Assembly: GCA_039000515.1 (NCBI GenBank)
Contig: JBCFYV010000996.1
Coordinates: 1-64,000, forward strand
DNA length: 64,000 nt
From: Timema cristinae
Taxonomy: Eukaryota > Arthropoda > Insecta > Phasmatodea > Timematidae
Direction: 5' to 3'
Shown: positions 22,337 to 31,255 of the stretch, piece after piece
Numbering within the stretch: the first letter of the stretch is position 1
Layout of the letters: every line of letters starts with the position of its first letter
Position numbers and translations under genes: made by a program
The notes under the pieces: model-generated
What the model saw: the letters and a program-made list of their open reading frames with translations, nothing else
Databases searched by the model: none
What the model was told of the DNA's origin: nothing

Positions 22337-23269
22337 TCACCCCTCCTCTATATCCTTCGCATCGATCCACGAATTGTGTGTCGAGTCGAACCCTAACCAT
22401 TTAACGTACGCTCTATTTCCGGAACGTCTGACTATTTTCTCCACGAGGTAGACGTCAGGAAACGAAGTCTTTCTAAGTTCCTTAACGTAGAAACCGCCCG
22501 TGATAGGGTTACCTTTCATATCTTCGAGTAGGAAGGTCCTGGGATTAGTCTCGACCACCTTGCGTATTTTAAACAGTTCAATCGACCAGTTTGCGGTATA
22601 ACCCTTTTCTAAAACGTCCTTATACTTGCTGATACGGACTATATCGCCCACTTTAAATACGTTCGGCGTGGGATCTGAGCTCTTGAAACGTTTATAGACT
22701 GTATGTAAAAGTCTATCGTCCTTGACGTCTATAGGTCTCATCTTTATGGTCGAGTGTACAGTACGGTTCTATTCGTCCAGTAAGGAGTCGATCATATCGA
22801 TCCATCGATACGATCCTTTAGCCGTGAACCTCCTCCACATCATGTTCTTGAGAGTGCGATTAAATCGTTCAACGACACTAGCCTTGACGTTGCTGTATGT
22901 AGAATAATGATTGATCCTCTTTCTCCTCATGAGTGTTTTGAATTCTGCGTTGTAAAACTTTGACCCGTTATCCGTTTGAAGGTGACGTACACGAGGTAAA
23001 CCTACCTTTTCGAGGAGGAGAGCCATTGCGACGCTGACGTTCTTACCCGTCTTAGTCTTGACGGGTGCGGCCCAAGCCCTTTTGGAATACACGTCGATGA
23101 CGGTGAGAAGGTACTTGAATCCCTTATTAGAACCGGAGTAGGGTATCATCTCTACCAGATCGGCCTGAAGGAGCTCGTTCAAGCCTCGTACGCTAACATG
23201 TCTTCGAGGGAATCGTCGTCTTGCCGGACGATGAAGTTCGCGCGCAATCTCCCACTTGACGCCGGACAT
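22337..23269 (-). pseudogene. Maverick integrase (rve/DDE) with C-terminal chromodomain, interrupted by a stop
   Basis: It encodes the retroviral-type integrase that inserts the element into host DNA. The core shows the acidic triad: D37 in LLQADLVE, D100 in LQTDNGSKF and E134 in ASVVERFNRT, with 33 residues between the last two. Residues about 205-240 form the SH3-like C-terminal domain, and residues about 272-309 (VEKIVRRSGNRAYVKWLGF) form a chromodomain, which probably directs integration to chromatin. Codon 167 (22,769-22,771) is an in-frame TAG. The reading frame is otherwise intact on both sides for a total of 310 codons, so only one change breaks it. The gene starts 33 bp downstream of the 244-aa gene. 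As written, the protein would keep the catalytic core but lose the chromodomain. Confidence 0.9.
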
Positions 23270-23302
23270 GATTATGATAAAATATCGAAGAGTTGATTGT
23301 CT

Positions 23303-24037
23303 TTATACGATGATTCCCGCCTCGCGTAATTCCTCGATGATAGAAACGATCTCGTTATGGTGAGCGGAATGTCCGGCCTCGGTAGATGCGTGCAAGAGTC
23401 GTAATCTATCGACCAATTCGTTAGGATCGTCCCAATAGGTATAATCGACGCCTCTTCCCGTCACCATCTTGTATAAACCTTCACCCTCGAGCTCCTCTTC
23501 AAACATAGGTTTGATGATTAACGAATACTTTGATCCCGCCCGCATCTTGATACGAGTGTAAGGATCGTTTCTCAACCGATGCGCGTTCGTTTCTTCGAGC
23601 ATAGACTTGTATACTTTCAGATCATCCTTAGTATAATGCGCAGGTGCTCTTCTGAAGAGTAATTCTAATAGTCCTCGAGTATACGGTACCGTCTTATTGT
23701 TGAGAAGTATTGTTCCGTCTTTCCCGTCGAATACGATAGGCGTATCTCCGAGCTTGGTAGAGTCGCCTTCATGACGTACCCCATATGTCTTATCAGAATG
23801 TGCGTGAGACGAATAAAGATAAGTATCCAATAGATGGTTGCTCTGAGATCTCTCAGGCGGGGCTTCGGGTTCGGGTTCGGCGAGCGCCTTCACCATCTTG
23901 TTTAGAGGTTCCGTGATAGGTTTGAACGTTTCATTCGCTACGTGCTCTGATTCGTGCCTGGCATCACGTAGTTGCTTATACTTTCGTTTAATAATCTTAC
24001 TCGCTTTAATGATATCCTCTGTGACCTTCGTCGACAT
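23303..24037 (-). CDS. Conserved uncharacterised Maverick protein, 244 aa
   Basis: An intact gene between the fibre-like gene (48 bp away) and the integrase (33 bp). Residues 1-60 are charged and helical, followed by a proline/glutamate-rich linker (about 52-65). The C-terminal two thirds form a compact domain ending with YTYWDDPNELVDRLRLL and HHNEIVSIIEELREAGIIV. This C-terminal signature is, as I recall, typical of an uncharacterised family frequent in arthropod genomes and in Maverick-type elements (a DUF8207-like domain; the number is from memory). Its function is unknown. Its constant place beside virion genes suggests a structural or assembly role, but that is inference. Confidence 0.75.
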   Translation of the reverse strand: MSTKVTEDIIKASKIIKRKYKQLRDARHESEHVANETFKPITEPLNKMVKALAEPEPEAPPERSQSNHLLDTYLYSSHAHSDKTYGVRHEGDSTKLGDTPIVFDGKDGTILLNNKTVPYTRGLLELLFRRAPAHYTKDDLKVYKSMLEETNAHRLRNDPYTRIKMRAGSKYSLIIKPMFEEELEGEGLYKMVTGRGVDYTYWDDPNELVDRLRLLHASTEAGHSAHHNEIVSIIEELREAGIIV

Positions 24038-24085
24038 GATGTAAGGTGCGAATGTCTCTTACGACGAAGAAACGGTTCATTATAT

Positions 24086-24970
24086 CTAAACGTAAGTAAA
24101 ACCTAATTCGACGTGTAAAATCTGAGGCGTCGTCGTCGAGCGTGTTTCTATCATGAAAGATATAGAGTCATCTTTGAACACCTCGAAAGGAGGGTCGTCG
24201 ATAATTTTAAGATTCAACAAGCAAATAATATCTTTCAAGTTCATGACCATCGTTGAAACGATGCCTCCCCTCTTGAACTTATAACCGCGTTCACCTGTTA
24301 GAGTCAATTCGAAATGTCTCCCATCCTTCTTCAGAGGTTTCGAATCCAAGTAGATGTAGATGAAACTGCGATTAACCGTAGAGTCTACATAAGCTTTAGA
24401 CGCAGCGTCTGAAGGTAATGAGGGCATACCTATGTTTCGCAAAACTAAACCGTCTGCATCGTAAAGCTTGTTGTCATCCGGTCCCCTTAAGCGTAGTACA
24501 CCTCCGGCTATAAAATCGTTGTAAATGCCTCGTTGTATCTCGAAAGTTTCCTCTAGGCTTAGCAGCTTAGAACCTAAAACGTCAAGCGTTGTTTTATTTT
24601 CGTTGAGACGATCCTCATGATGATGTGACAGTTTCCGCACCTCCTCTACCCCTTGACGAGTACTCTTCTCAAAGTTGACGTATTTCATTCGATTGTTCTC
24701 CAAATCTTCGATCAACGATTCCATCTGTCCTTTGATGAGGTCCTTGGCAGTGTTGAGAGCGACTATCTGCTCGTTACTATGTCTCGCATCCATCCTATCG
24801 ACGTAAGACTTGTTACAGACATCCTTAGATGTGACGGGCGACTCGACGTTGACGATCCTTTTCGATCTAGCGTCGTAATTCCCTTGAGAGTTTAGAGTTA
24901 GATTTCCCTCTGACTCGATGAGAGATCTATATTTGTAGAGACTATGACCGAATTTAGATATGGATGACAT
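24086..24970 (-). CDS. Fibre-like putative attachment protein, 294 aa
   Basis: This is probably a trimeric spike. Two copies of a short repeat of the kind seen in phage tail fibres occur at residues about 33-59 (ending DVCNKSYVDRMD) and about 171-197 (ending DAASKAYVDSTV). They are separated by a long charged helical stretch (about 60-150) with coiled-coil character. The C-terminal about 95 residues are beta-rich and could form a knob. The gene is intact and lies between the ATPase (33 bp) and the 244-aa gene (48 bp). The repeat pattern is seen directly. The role in host-cell attachment is inferred from architecture, and no receptor-binding site can be named. Confidence 0.6.
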   Translation of the reverse strand: MSSISKFGHSLYKYRSLIESEGNLTLNSQGNYDARSKRIVNVESPVTSKDVCNKSYVDRMDARHSNEQIVALNTAKDLIKGQMESLIEDLENNRMKYVNFEKSTRQGVEEVRKLSHHHEDRLNENKTTLDVLGSKLLSLEETFEIQRGIYNDFIAGGVLRLRGPDDNKLYDADGLVLRNIGMPSLPSDAASKAYVDSTVNRSFIYIYLDSKPLKKDGRHFELTLTGERGYKFKRGGIVSTMVMNLKDIICLLNLKIIDDPPFEVFKDDSISFMIETRSTTTPQILHVELGFTYV

Positions 24971-25003
24971 GATGTCTTATCGCGTACTGAACGCGCGTTC
25001 ACC

Positions 25004-25696
25004 TCAATCGTGCAAGATAAAGGTATCGAACCCGTAGCGATATCGTCCTTTATCGATCTCATGATCTTTGCTCAACACGAGAAAATCGAACTTGTTTTCT
25101 TTCCAACACAGCGAGCACACCTCCTTGAATTTTTGGAAAGTCATATCCGTGTTCACGTGATCGTCGTAGACATGTCTCAGGTTCGTATCGTCCATCCTGA
25201 ATAGGATGAGAAGATTAGCGTTATCTCTCAACATCTGTTTCGGGATGCGCGAGTACGTCTGACAGAGATAGAAACAGTCTATGGCCTTATGTCTACCCAT
25301 ACTGAAATAAGCCTGTATATTAAACTGTTTATCGCAAGCGACGTCGTCAAATATGAATACAGAGTCGGGTTCAGCCTCGGACGGAGGGATAATTTCCGCG
25401 TTGTCGGAATAAGGGAAATAGCCCATGCCTTCAACGAGTGAGAGGACCTTCGATAAACGTTGATACTTAGGCTGGTATAACGATTTTGAGTAAACGTACA
25501 CGTTCTTGAAGCGTAGCCCGTTAGGTTCCTCCAACAGACTGATCATGGCGTTGGTTTTACCGCAATTCGATGGTCCACAGATGATGCAGCGGATAGTATC
25601 AGGTAACAACGTACCGTGTCTCTGAGGTAAAGCTCCTCCTTCATCATGATCGTTGTTGTGTACAGTTAAAGAGTCTGTCTGTTTCTCGAACCGCAT
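25004..25696 (-). CDS. DNA-packaging ATPase (FtsK/HerA, A32-like), 230 aa
   Basis: It is expected to pump the genome into the capsid. The Walker A motif is GPSNCGKT (residues 41-48) and Walker B is VFIFDD (about 113-118). A polar sensor-like YLCQTYSRIP follows at about 133, as in the poxvirus A32 and adenovirus-related packaging ATPases found in all Mavericks. Length and domain order are normal and the frame is unbroken. It is the first gene of the leftward cluster and starts 61 bp from the divergent PLA2-protein gene, so the two modules probably share a promoter region. Confidence 0.92.
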   Translation of the reverse strand: MRFEKQTDSLTVHNNDHDEGGALPQRHGTLLPDTIRCIICGPSNCGKTNAMISLLEEPNGLRFKNVYVYSKSLYQPKYQRLSKVLSLVEGMGYFPYSDNAEIIPPSEAEPDSVFIFDDVACDKQFNIQAYFSMGRHKAIDCFYLCQTYSRIPKQMLRDNANLLILFRMDDTNLRHVYDDHVNTDMTFQKFKEVCSLCWKENKFDFLVLSKDHEIDKGRYRYGFDTFILHD

Positions 25697-25757
25697 GTTG
25701 ACGACTACTTCATCTATATAATGGACGTACCTATATAAATGCTAATCAGTACGTGTC
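25697..25757. promoter_or_regulatory. Divergent promoter region between ATPase and virion genes
   Basis: A 61-bp gap separates two divergent start codons. It contains two TATA-like motifs, tctatataatg (25,713-25,723) and ctatataaatgc (25,731-25,742). The spacing is so tight that leaders would be very short or the start sites would overlap the opposite gene. Inferred from sequence only. Confidence 0.4.
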
Positions 25758-26367
25758 ATGCGACGAAGAAGAGGGGGAGGTTTGTTGGATAAGATAATCA
25801 ATAATCTACCGTTTGAAGCGCATATACCTGGATACCAGTACTGTGGACCGGGAACAAAGTTGGAAAAAACGATTGAAACGGGGTGATCCTGGAATAAACG
25901 AGTTAGATCGACACTGTAAAGAACACGATATCGCCTACTCCAAGGTGAAAGATCTTGCAGGACGTCATACTGCAGATCGTGAACTTATCCAGAAATCGTG
26001 GAAAAGATTATTTGCGCCAGACTCGAAGTTGAGCGAGAAAGCCGCCGCGTGGGCAATCACCAACGCGATGAAAGCTAAAGTCAAGATGGGCTCAGGTCTA
26101 AAGAAGAAGAAGAAAACTCAACGTCGTCAACGGCGTCCTACTACTACTACTAGACGTGGTAAGAAGAAGGGAGGAATTCTACCTATACTACCTTTGATCG
26201 CAGCGCTTGGAGCCGTCGCCGGAGGAGCCGCAGGAATCACCAAGGCCGTACAAAGTGCTAAGGCGAATACGAAACAATTGAACGAGGCTCAGAGACATAA
26301 TCGTACGCTCGAAGCTATCGCCATGGGGAAAGGTATGTATCTACGTCCTTACCCGAAATTAAAATGA
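25758..26367 (+). pseudogene. PLA2-domain virion protein (parvovirus-VP1-like), frameshifted in an A-run
   Basis: The ATG at 25,758 opens a short basic N-terminus and then the calcium-loop part of a phospholipase A2 domain (YQYCGPGTK). The frame changes at the A-run 25,864-25,869, after which the second frame continues with the catalytic part, ELDRHCKEHDIAYS. The His-Asp pair and a conserved Cys are present, as in parvoviral VP1 PLA2. Beyond it are a lysine/arginine-rich nuclear-localisation-like stretch and an Ala/Gly hydrophobic segment (IAALGAVAGGAAGITKA) of the kind seen in membrane-active minor capsid proteins. The likely role is endosome escape and core packaging during entry. The break is a single-base change in a homopolymer, so a sequencing error is possible. 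The stop overlaps the protease start (ATGA). Confidence 0.8.
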
Positions 26368-26730
26368 CTACCTAAACGTGCCCTTACTGAAACGGATCTG
26401 CACAAGTACGTCACCGAGTTAAAAATCCCCTTCTTTAGAGGAGTATTTGCGAGAGATGCTTTACCTAACGGTCCTCCTTGGAAGATAGAGAACGCCATCA
26501 TCAATCTTGACGATGATAGTGGTAAGGGTACGCATTGGGTGGCGTATAAGAAAAACGGTGAACGGGCGGTTTACTTCGATAGTTTCGGTGATCTAAGGCC
26601 ACCGCTCGAACTTGTCCAATATCTCGGAGGAATACCCATCACCTATAATCATACTCGGTATCAAGAGTACGGGACCGTTTTATGCGGACATCTTTGTTTA
26701 GCTTTCCTTAAATACTCACGTTGGCGTTAG
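26364..26730 (+). pseudogene. Adenain-type cysteine protease, frame break near the start
   Basis: This is the virion maturation protease of the adenovirus/Maverick lineage (peptidase C5). In one frame the protein shows the active-site His (GKGTHWVAYKK), the acidic residue in VYFDSFGD, a conserved Gln region (RYQEYGTV) and the nucleophile Cys in LCGHLC, in the canonical order. The total of about 120 residues is normal. The only plausible start, ATG at 26,364 overlapping the upstream stop, is in a different frame. The change occurs within about ten bases (around 26,372). Without it the protein would have to begin at an internal codon and lose its N-terminus. It lies 12 bp upstream of the penton gene. 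Confidence 0.85.
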
Positions 26731-26742
26731 AACTTAGTAAAT

Positions 26743-27453
26743 ATGTCTATGACACTTACACTGACAGGTCAGAGTTCGAATCTGACAGAGAACTACTTCC
26801 CGCATATCCTGCTCGGAGAAGAGAATCGTGAAGAAGAATGGTTCATCGGACTGATCAATCTGGCCACGTTCAATTCCATACCGAACATTGACGAACGTAA
26901 TAATAAATTTTTTTGCGACGGTAAAGAGTATACAGTCCCTCCAGGCACCTATGAACTTGAGGCGTTGGATCGATTCTTACGAAGGGAAGTCCCGAGTAAA
27001 TTAAAGCTCTCGATTATCGGTGACCCTAGCACTTTAAAGAGCTATATCACTTGCAATAAACCTATCGACTTTACCCGACCTGGTACGTTTGCTTCCTTGC
27101 TAGGGTTCGACCCAGTCATACTTCCTGCAGGGAAGACGCACATATCTACCAATACCGTGAATATTCTTCACGTGAATGTGATCCGTATAGAATGTAGTCT
27201 CGCTAGCGGGACTTACGTCAACGGAGAACCGAGTCATACCTTGCACGAGTTCAGCATGACCGTCCCACCAGGCTATAAGATAGTGGAAGCGCCTAACAAT
27301 ATCATTTACCTTCCGGTAACGAAGCGAGTAATAGAGTCTATCTCGGTACGACTTGTTGACGAGCGAGGAGATATCGTCAACTTTAGAGACGAGACGATAT
27401 CGCTACGTCTACATCTGAAACGACTCGCTGGAGATGGTACTCGTACTAGATAA
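26743..27453 (+). CDS. Penton-like minor capsid protein, 236 aa
   Basis: It is the single-jelly-roll vertex protein of Maverick virions. The frame is intact, with an ATG 12 bp after the protease stop. Landmarks are NYFPHILL near the N-terminus, EEWFIGLINLATFNSIPNID, GTFASLLGFDPVILPAGKTH, a central NVIRIECSLASGTYVNGEP with HEFSMTVPPGYKI, and a C-terminal VRLVDERGDIVNFRDETISL. These match the conserved Maverick penton pattern I know. The 3' end overlaps the start of the 42-aa basic gene by 20 bp in another frame. Confidence 0.88.
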   Translation: MSMTLTLTGQSSNLTENYFPHILLGEENREEEWFIGLINLATFNSIPNIDERNNKFFCDGKEYTVPPGTYELEALDRFLRREVPSKLKLSIIGDPSTLKSYITCNKPIDFTRPGTFASLLGFDPVILPAGKTHISTNTVNILHVNVIRIECSLASGTYVNGEPSHTLHEFSMTVPPGYKIVEAPNNIIYLPVTKRVIESISVRLVDERGDIVNFRDETISLRLHLKRLAGDGTRTR

Positions 27454-27562
27454 AACAAGACGACGAAGTCTTCCTCGAAACATTGAGAGAAGGACAGTGA
27501 AAGCGTTAACACCTGCCAATAAACTCTATTTAAGACGTCTAGGTTACTCGTTACGAAAATAA
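27434..27562 (+). CDS. Small basic protein, 42 aa, overlapping penton and capsid genes
   Basis: A short frame starts at ATG 27,434 inside the penton 3' end. Its TAA stop shares a base with the capsid ATG (TAATG at 27,560-27,564). It fills exactly the gap between penton and major capsid gene. About one third of the residues are Arg or Lys (KTRRRSLPRNIERRTVK), and it ends with LTPANKLYLRRLGYSLRK. The overlap at both ends and the strong basic bias suggest a real translationally coupled gene, perhaps a DNA-condensing core peptide comparable to adenovirus pX/VII. That comparison is inference. Confidence 0.65.
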   Translation: MVLVLDKTRRRSLPRNIERRTVKALTPANKLYLRRLGYSLRK

Positions 27563-28800
27563 TGGATGACGCTGTGGATATTCTGAACATTGGGGAGTCT
27601 GCCGCTTTCGATACAGCCTTGACCAGTTTCCAGTATCATTCCTACGCCTCGTATATTCCCGGTCCGTTAGCTAACGGGAACGAGCTTAGGATATCTATCC
27701 AACAAGAAGGGTTATGCACCCTACCACATCGCTCACTGTTACATATCAAAGGCCGACTACTTTTGAATACGGGAGAACCTGGAAGCACTTTGAGAATTGT
27801 TAATAACGGAATACTGCATCTATTCTCAAGAATTGCCTATGAGATCAACGGGGTAGAGATTGATCAATCGAGAGATGTGGGTATTTCGACCCAACTTAAA
27901 AACTATCTATCTATAAGGAATGGTTGGCAGACTCATTTTTCAAACGCCGGTTGGAGATTTGAAGGAGTTCACGTACATGCTGAAACAGGCATCTTTGACG
28001 TATGCATCCCTTTACGTCTCATACTAGGATTCGTTGAAGACTATTCCCGAATACTGATCAGCGCGAAACAAGAGCTGGTGCTAGTTCGTTCCACCGGCGA
28101 CAACAACGCTTTACAAAGAGCCCCACCTCCTGCTGCAGAAACACCCTCTAGGATTGAGTTAAGTAAAATATCTTGGCTTGTACCGCATATAAAGACTGAT
28201 GATATTAAAATCGTCTCAACCTGCTTAATTTCATCAAGAGCGGGAGGATCATCGAGCTACCTTTCCGTACTTGGGAATTGTACGAGTACCCTAACGTGCC
28301 CACCTCTAATCAACATGATTGGACCGTGAAAACGTCAACTTTGCTGGAGAAACCTCGTTACGTTGTTTTCGCACTTCAGACCGGACGGAACAATACGACG
28401 GCAGCAGATAGAAGTATTTTTGACCATTGTAATTTACGTAATGCTAAACTCTATCTAAATTCTAACATGTACCCTTATGAGGATATGAACTTGAACTTTA
28501 GACAGGATTCCTTCTCGAAATTATACGAAGAACTACGCCAATTTCCAGACTTTGTACTACGGAACGAGCGCCTCTTTACCTTTACTCGATCCTTCCCATT
28601 TCAAGTCTCACGCTCCCATCGTTGTGTTCGATGCCAGTCGACAGGAAGATACTCTCAAGGACGGTATGGTGACGTGTCGTATAACGTTCGAGACGGAGGA
28701 AAATATCCCTGTAAATACCAAGGCGTTTTGTCTCATCATTCACGATAGAGTGGTTCGCTATAACCCTTCAAGCAGTGATGTAAGCAAGATGACATCATAA
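27562..28800 (+). pseudogene. Major capsid protein (double jelly-roll, hexon-like), two frame changes
   Basis: This is the main shell protein. Residues 1-218 are in the first frame (start MDDAVDILNIGES; landmarks AYEINGVEIDQSRDVG and VCIPLRLILGFVEDY). The frame changes between 28,210 and 28,222, and the next stretch (FRTWELYEYP, LEKPRYVVFALQTGRNN, FDHCNLRNAKLYLNSNMYP) lies in a second frame. At the T-run 28,542-28,544 it returns to the first frame (YYGTSASLPLL, APIVVFDAS, ITFETEENIPVNTKAFCLII, VVRYNPSS) and stops at 28,800. The total of about 412 codons is normal for the family. All conserved blocks are present in order, so the lesions are recent or are consensus errors. It is coupled to the preceding 42-aa gene by TAATG. 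Confidence 0.9.
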
Positions 28801-28912
28801 AGAGGGAAGACCTAATTGTTCTCGACTATTAAAGGAAGTGAGAGGATGTCTCGACTACAGAGCGTTATCGGTGACGATAGGGTCAAGTACGGACTAGACA
28901 AACCCTGCTAAA
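28801..28912 (+). other. Short gap with a possible 21-codon ORF
   Basis: Between the capsid gene and the next gene, ATG 28,846 opens 21 codons (MSRLQSVIGDDRVKYGLDKP) ending at TAA 28,911, two bases before the next ATG (28,913). The tight TAAAATG spacing hints at coupling. It is too short to be sure, and might be the displaced end of another frame. Confidence 0.3.
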
Positions 28913-29219
28913 ATGTCTGAGTGCTCTGCGAATGGTTTTAAGAATTTTAAGTCTGATTTGTCAAAACTTTTGCGATCTAACCAAAAGTGCGATGCGGAAC
29001 GATACGAGTTCGGTTATTCCGGCATTGCTTCATATGATAGCCCTGATAAACGAGTATAAAGAGTACATAGATTTCAATAAGTTATCATGCGTCTGCGGTC
29101 AAGACGAGGTTGACATGACCAGACGGAAGAAGAAATCTACAGACGCTTCTAAACGTAAGCTCGGAAAGAAGATGGAGCCTGCAAAGAAGAAGCCTCGAGA
29201 GGAGTCGGAGGAAGCGTAA
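28913..29219 (+). CDS. Basic-tailed Maverick protein, possible frame break
   Basis: This is the last rightward gene. ATG 28,913 gives 48 codons (MSECSANGFKNFKSDLSKLL and on), while an overlapping frame with ATG 28,932 runs 95 codons to 29,219. The N-terminal part of the first frame and the C-terminal part of the second look most protein-like, suggesting one gene with a frame change near 28,990-29,030. The C-terminal 35 residues are very rich in Lys/Arg, then acidic (MTRRKKKSTDASKRKLGKK), so it is likely nuclear or DNA-binding. A CVCGQDEVD segment precedes this tail. I do not recognise the family. Confidence 0.5.
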
Positions 29220-29220
29220 G

Positions 29221-30739
29221 TCCTCGTTTATCACAAGAATTAATGATGATTGGAAAAAAAAATATTTAATGTTTGAATCTTGTAATAGGCTTCTAATGTT
29301 TGAATCTTTTAATAGTTTTTTTGTAATCATTTAAATCGATGAGAGGAAGAAATAATGAAAAAAAACACACACCATCCATAATTAAGAATCTTGTAATTGT
29401 GTTCTAAATGATGATTGAAAAATAAATGTTTAATGTATGAATCTTGTAAAAGAATTAACGATGATTTTATTGATTGAAAAATAAATGTTTAATGTAATTA
29501 ACTTTTAAACGTATGAATCTTGTAATAGAGTTTTAAATGATGATTGAAAAATAAATGTTTAATGTAATTAACTTTTAAACGTATGAATCTTGTAATAGAG
29601 TTCTAATGATTTTAACTTTTAATGATTGGGAAAAAATGTTTAATTAACTTTTAATGATTGAAAAGAAAAAAAGTTTAAGTACTAATGATTGAGAATAAAT
29701 GTTTTAAAAAATAAAGAATTATTGATTATAACTTTCATTGTATTATTTAATCAATGATTGGAAAAAATAAATGTTTAATTAACTTTTTATGATTATAACT
29801 TTTAATGATTGAAAATAAATGTTTATTTTAATTAACTTTTAAAAATAAACGTTTAATGTAATTAACTTTAGTGAAAATTAGAAATAAATGCTTAATATAA
29901 TTAGCTTTAAACGTATGAATCTTGTAATAGATTTTTAAAAAAATAAGAGTTATTGATTATAACTTTCTTTGTATTATTTAATCTAATGATTGAAAAAAAT
30001 AAATGTTTAATTAACTTTTAATGATTGAAAAAAAAAATGTTTTAGTACTATTGATTTTAACTTTTATATTTAATCAATGATTGGAAAAAATAAATGTTTA
30101 ATTAACTTTTAATGATTGAAAAAAAAATGTTTTAGTACTATTGATTTAACTTTTAATGATTGAAAATAAATGTTTAATATAATTAGCTTTAAACGTATGA
30201 ATCTTGTAATAGATTTGTTTAATGTAATTAACTTTAGTGAAAATTAGAAATAAAATGCTTAATATAATTAGCTTTAAACGTATGAATCTTGTAATAGATT
30301 TTTTAAAAAAATAAAGAATTATTGATTATAACTTTCTTTGTATTATTTAATCTATGATTGAAAAAATAAATGTTTAATTAACTTTTTAATGATTGAAAAA
30401 AAATTTAAGTACTATTGATTTAACTTTTATATTTAATCAATGATTGGAAAAAATAAATGTTTAATTAACTTTTAATGATTGAAAAAAAATGTTTTAAGTA
30501 CTATTGATTTTAAAATTTTAAAGATTGAAAATAAAATGTTAATATAATTAGCTTTAAACGTATGAATCTTGTAATAGATTTTTTTTTTTAAAAAAAAGAA
30601 TATTGATTATAACTTTCATTGTATTATTTAATCAATGGTTGGAAAAAATATAGCTTTAAACGTATGAATCTTGTAATAGATTTTTTTTAAAATAAAGAAT
30701 TATTGATTATAACTTCCATTGTATTATTTAATCAATGAG
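29221..30739. repeat. AT-rich tandem repeat array inside the Maverick
   Basis: About 1.5 kb of imperfect repeats is built from phrases such as acgtatgaatcttgtaatag, aatgattgaaaaataaatg and tttaatgtaattaactttta. Larger blocks of about 150-280 bp recur with small indels (for example from about 29,880, 30,140, 30,230 and 30,540). It separates the virion genes from PolB. It is non-coding and could be a transcription end, matrix-attachment or origin-like region. The unit length is irregular, so it is not a CRISPR array. Confidence 0.85.
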
Positions 30740-31255
30740 GAGAGAGAGGAGGTGGATGGAGGGAAGGAAAGAAATAAAGAAAAAAACACCATCCATATTA
30801 ATTCTATTTAATGAATATAAAGATTTAAAACACATAGATACATACTAAATTAGTTGTTGTTGTTTTTTTCACAAGTTATAGTTCTTGAAAATGTTGTTTT
30901 TATTTAATGAATATAAAAGATTTAAAACACATAGACACATACTAAAATAGTTTTTTTTTTTTCACAAGTTATAGTTATTGAAATTGTTGTTTTTTATTTA
31001 ATGAATATAAAGATTTAAAACACATAGATACATACTAAATTTCCACAAGTATAGTTCTTGAAATTAATACATTAACACTAATCACTTACACTATAGAGAA
31101 CAGGACGTGAATATTTTTTTTTAGTTTTAACACTTACACTACAGAAAATGAATATTTATAAACATTAACACATAAGAGTACTGACGTGAATATTTTTTTT
31201 ATCACTTACAGTATAGAACATGAATTTTTTTTTGTTCTAATCACTATGATTTTTT
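30740..31255. repeat. Second AT-rich repeat block next to PolB
   Basis: Three copies of about 90-110 bp contain atttaatgaatataaagat, aaaacacatagatacatact and cacaagttatagttcttgaa (about 30,807, 30,897 and 30,995). They are followed by repeats of atcacttacactatagag and gacgtgaatattttttt up to 31,255. The repeats end exactly where the PolB coding remnant begins. Confidence 0.75.

Noticed and set aside
29221..31255. Regularly spaced repeats resembling a CRISPR array
   Set aside because: Unit lengths vary, there are no unique spacers of constant size, and the setting is a eukaryotic Maverick.
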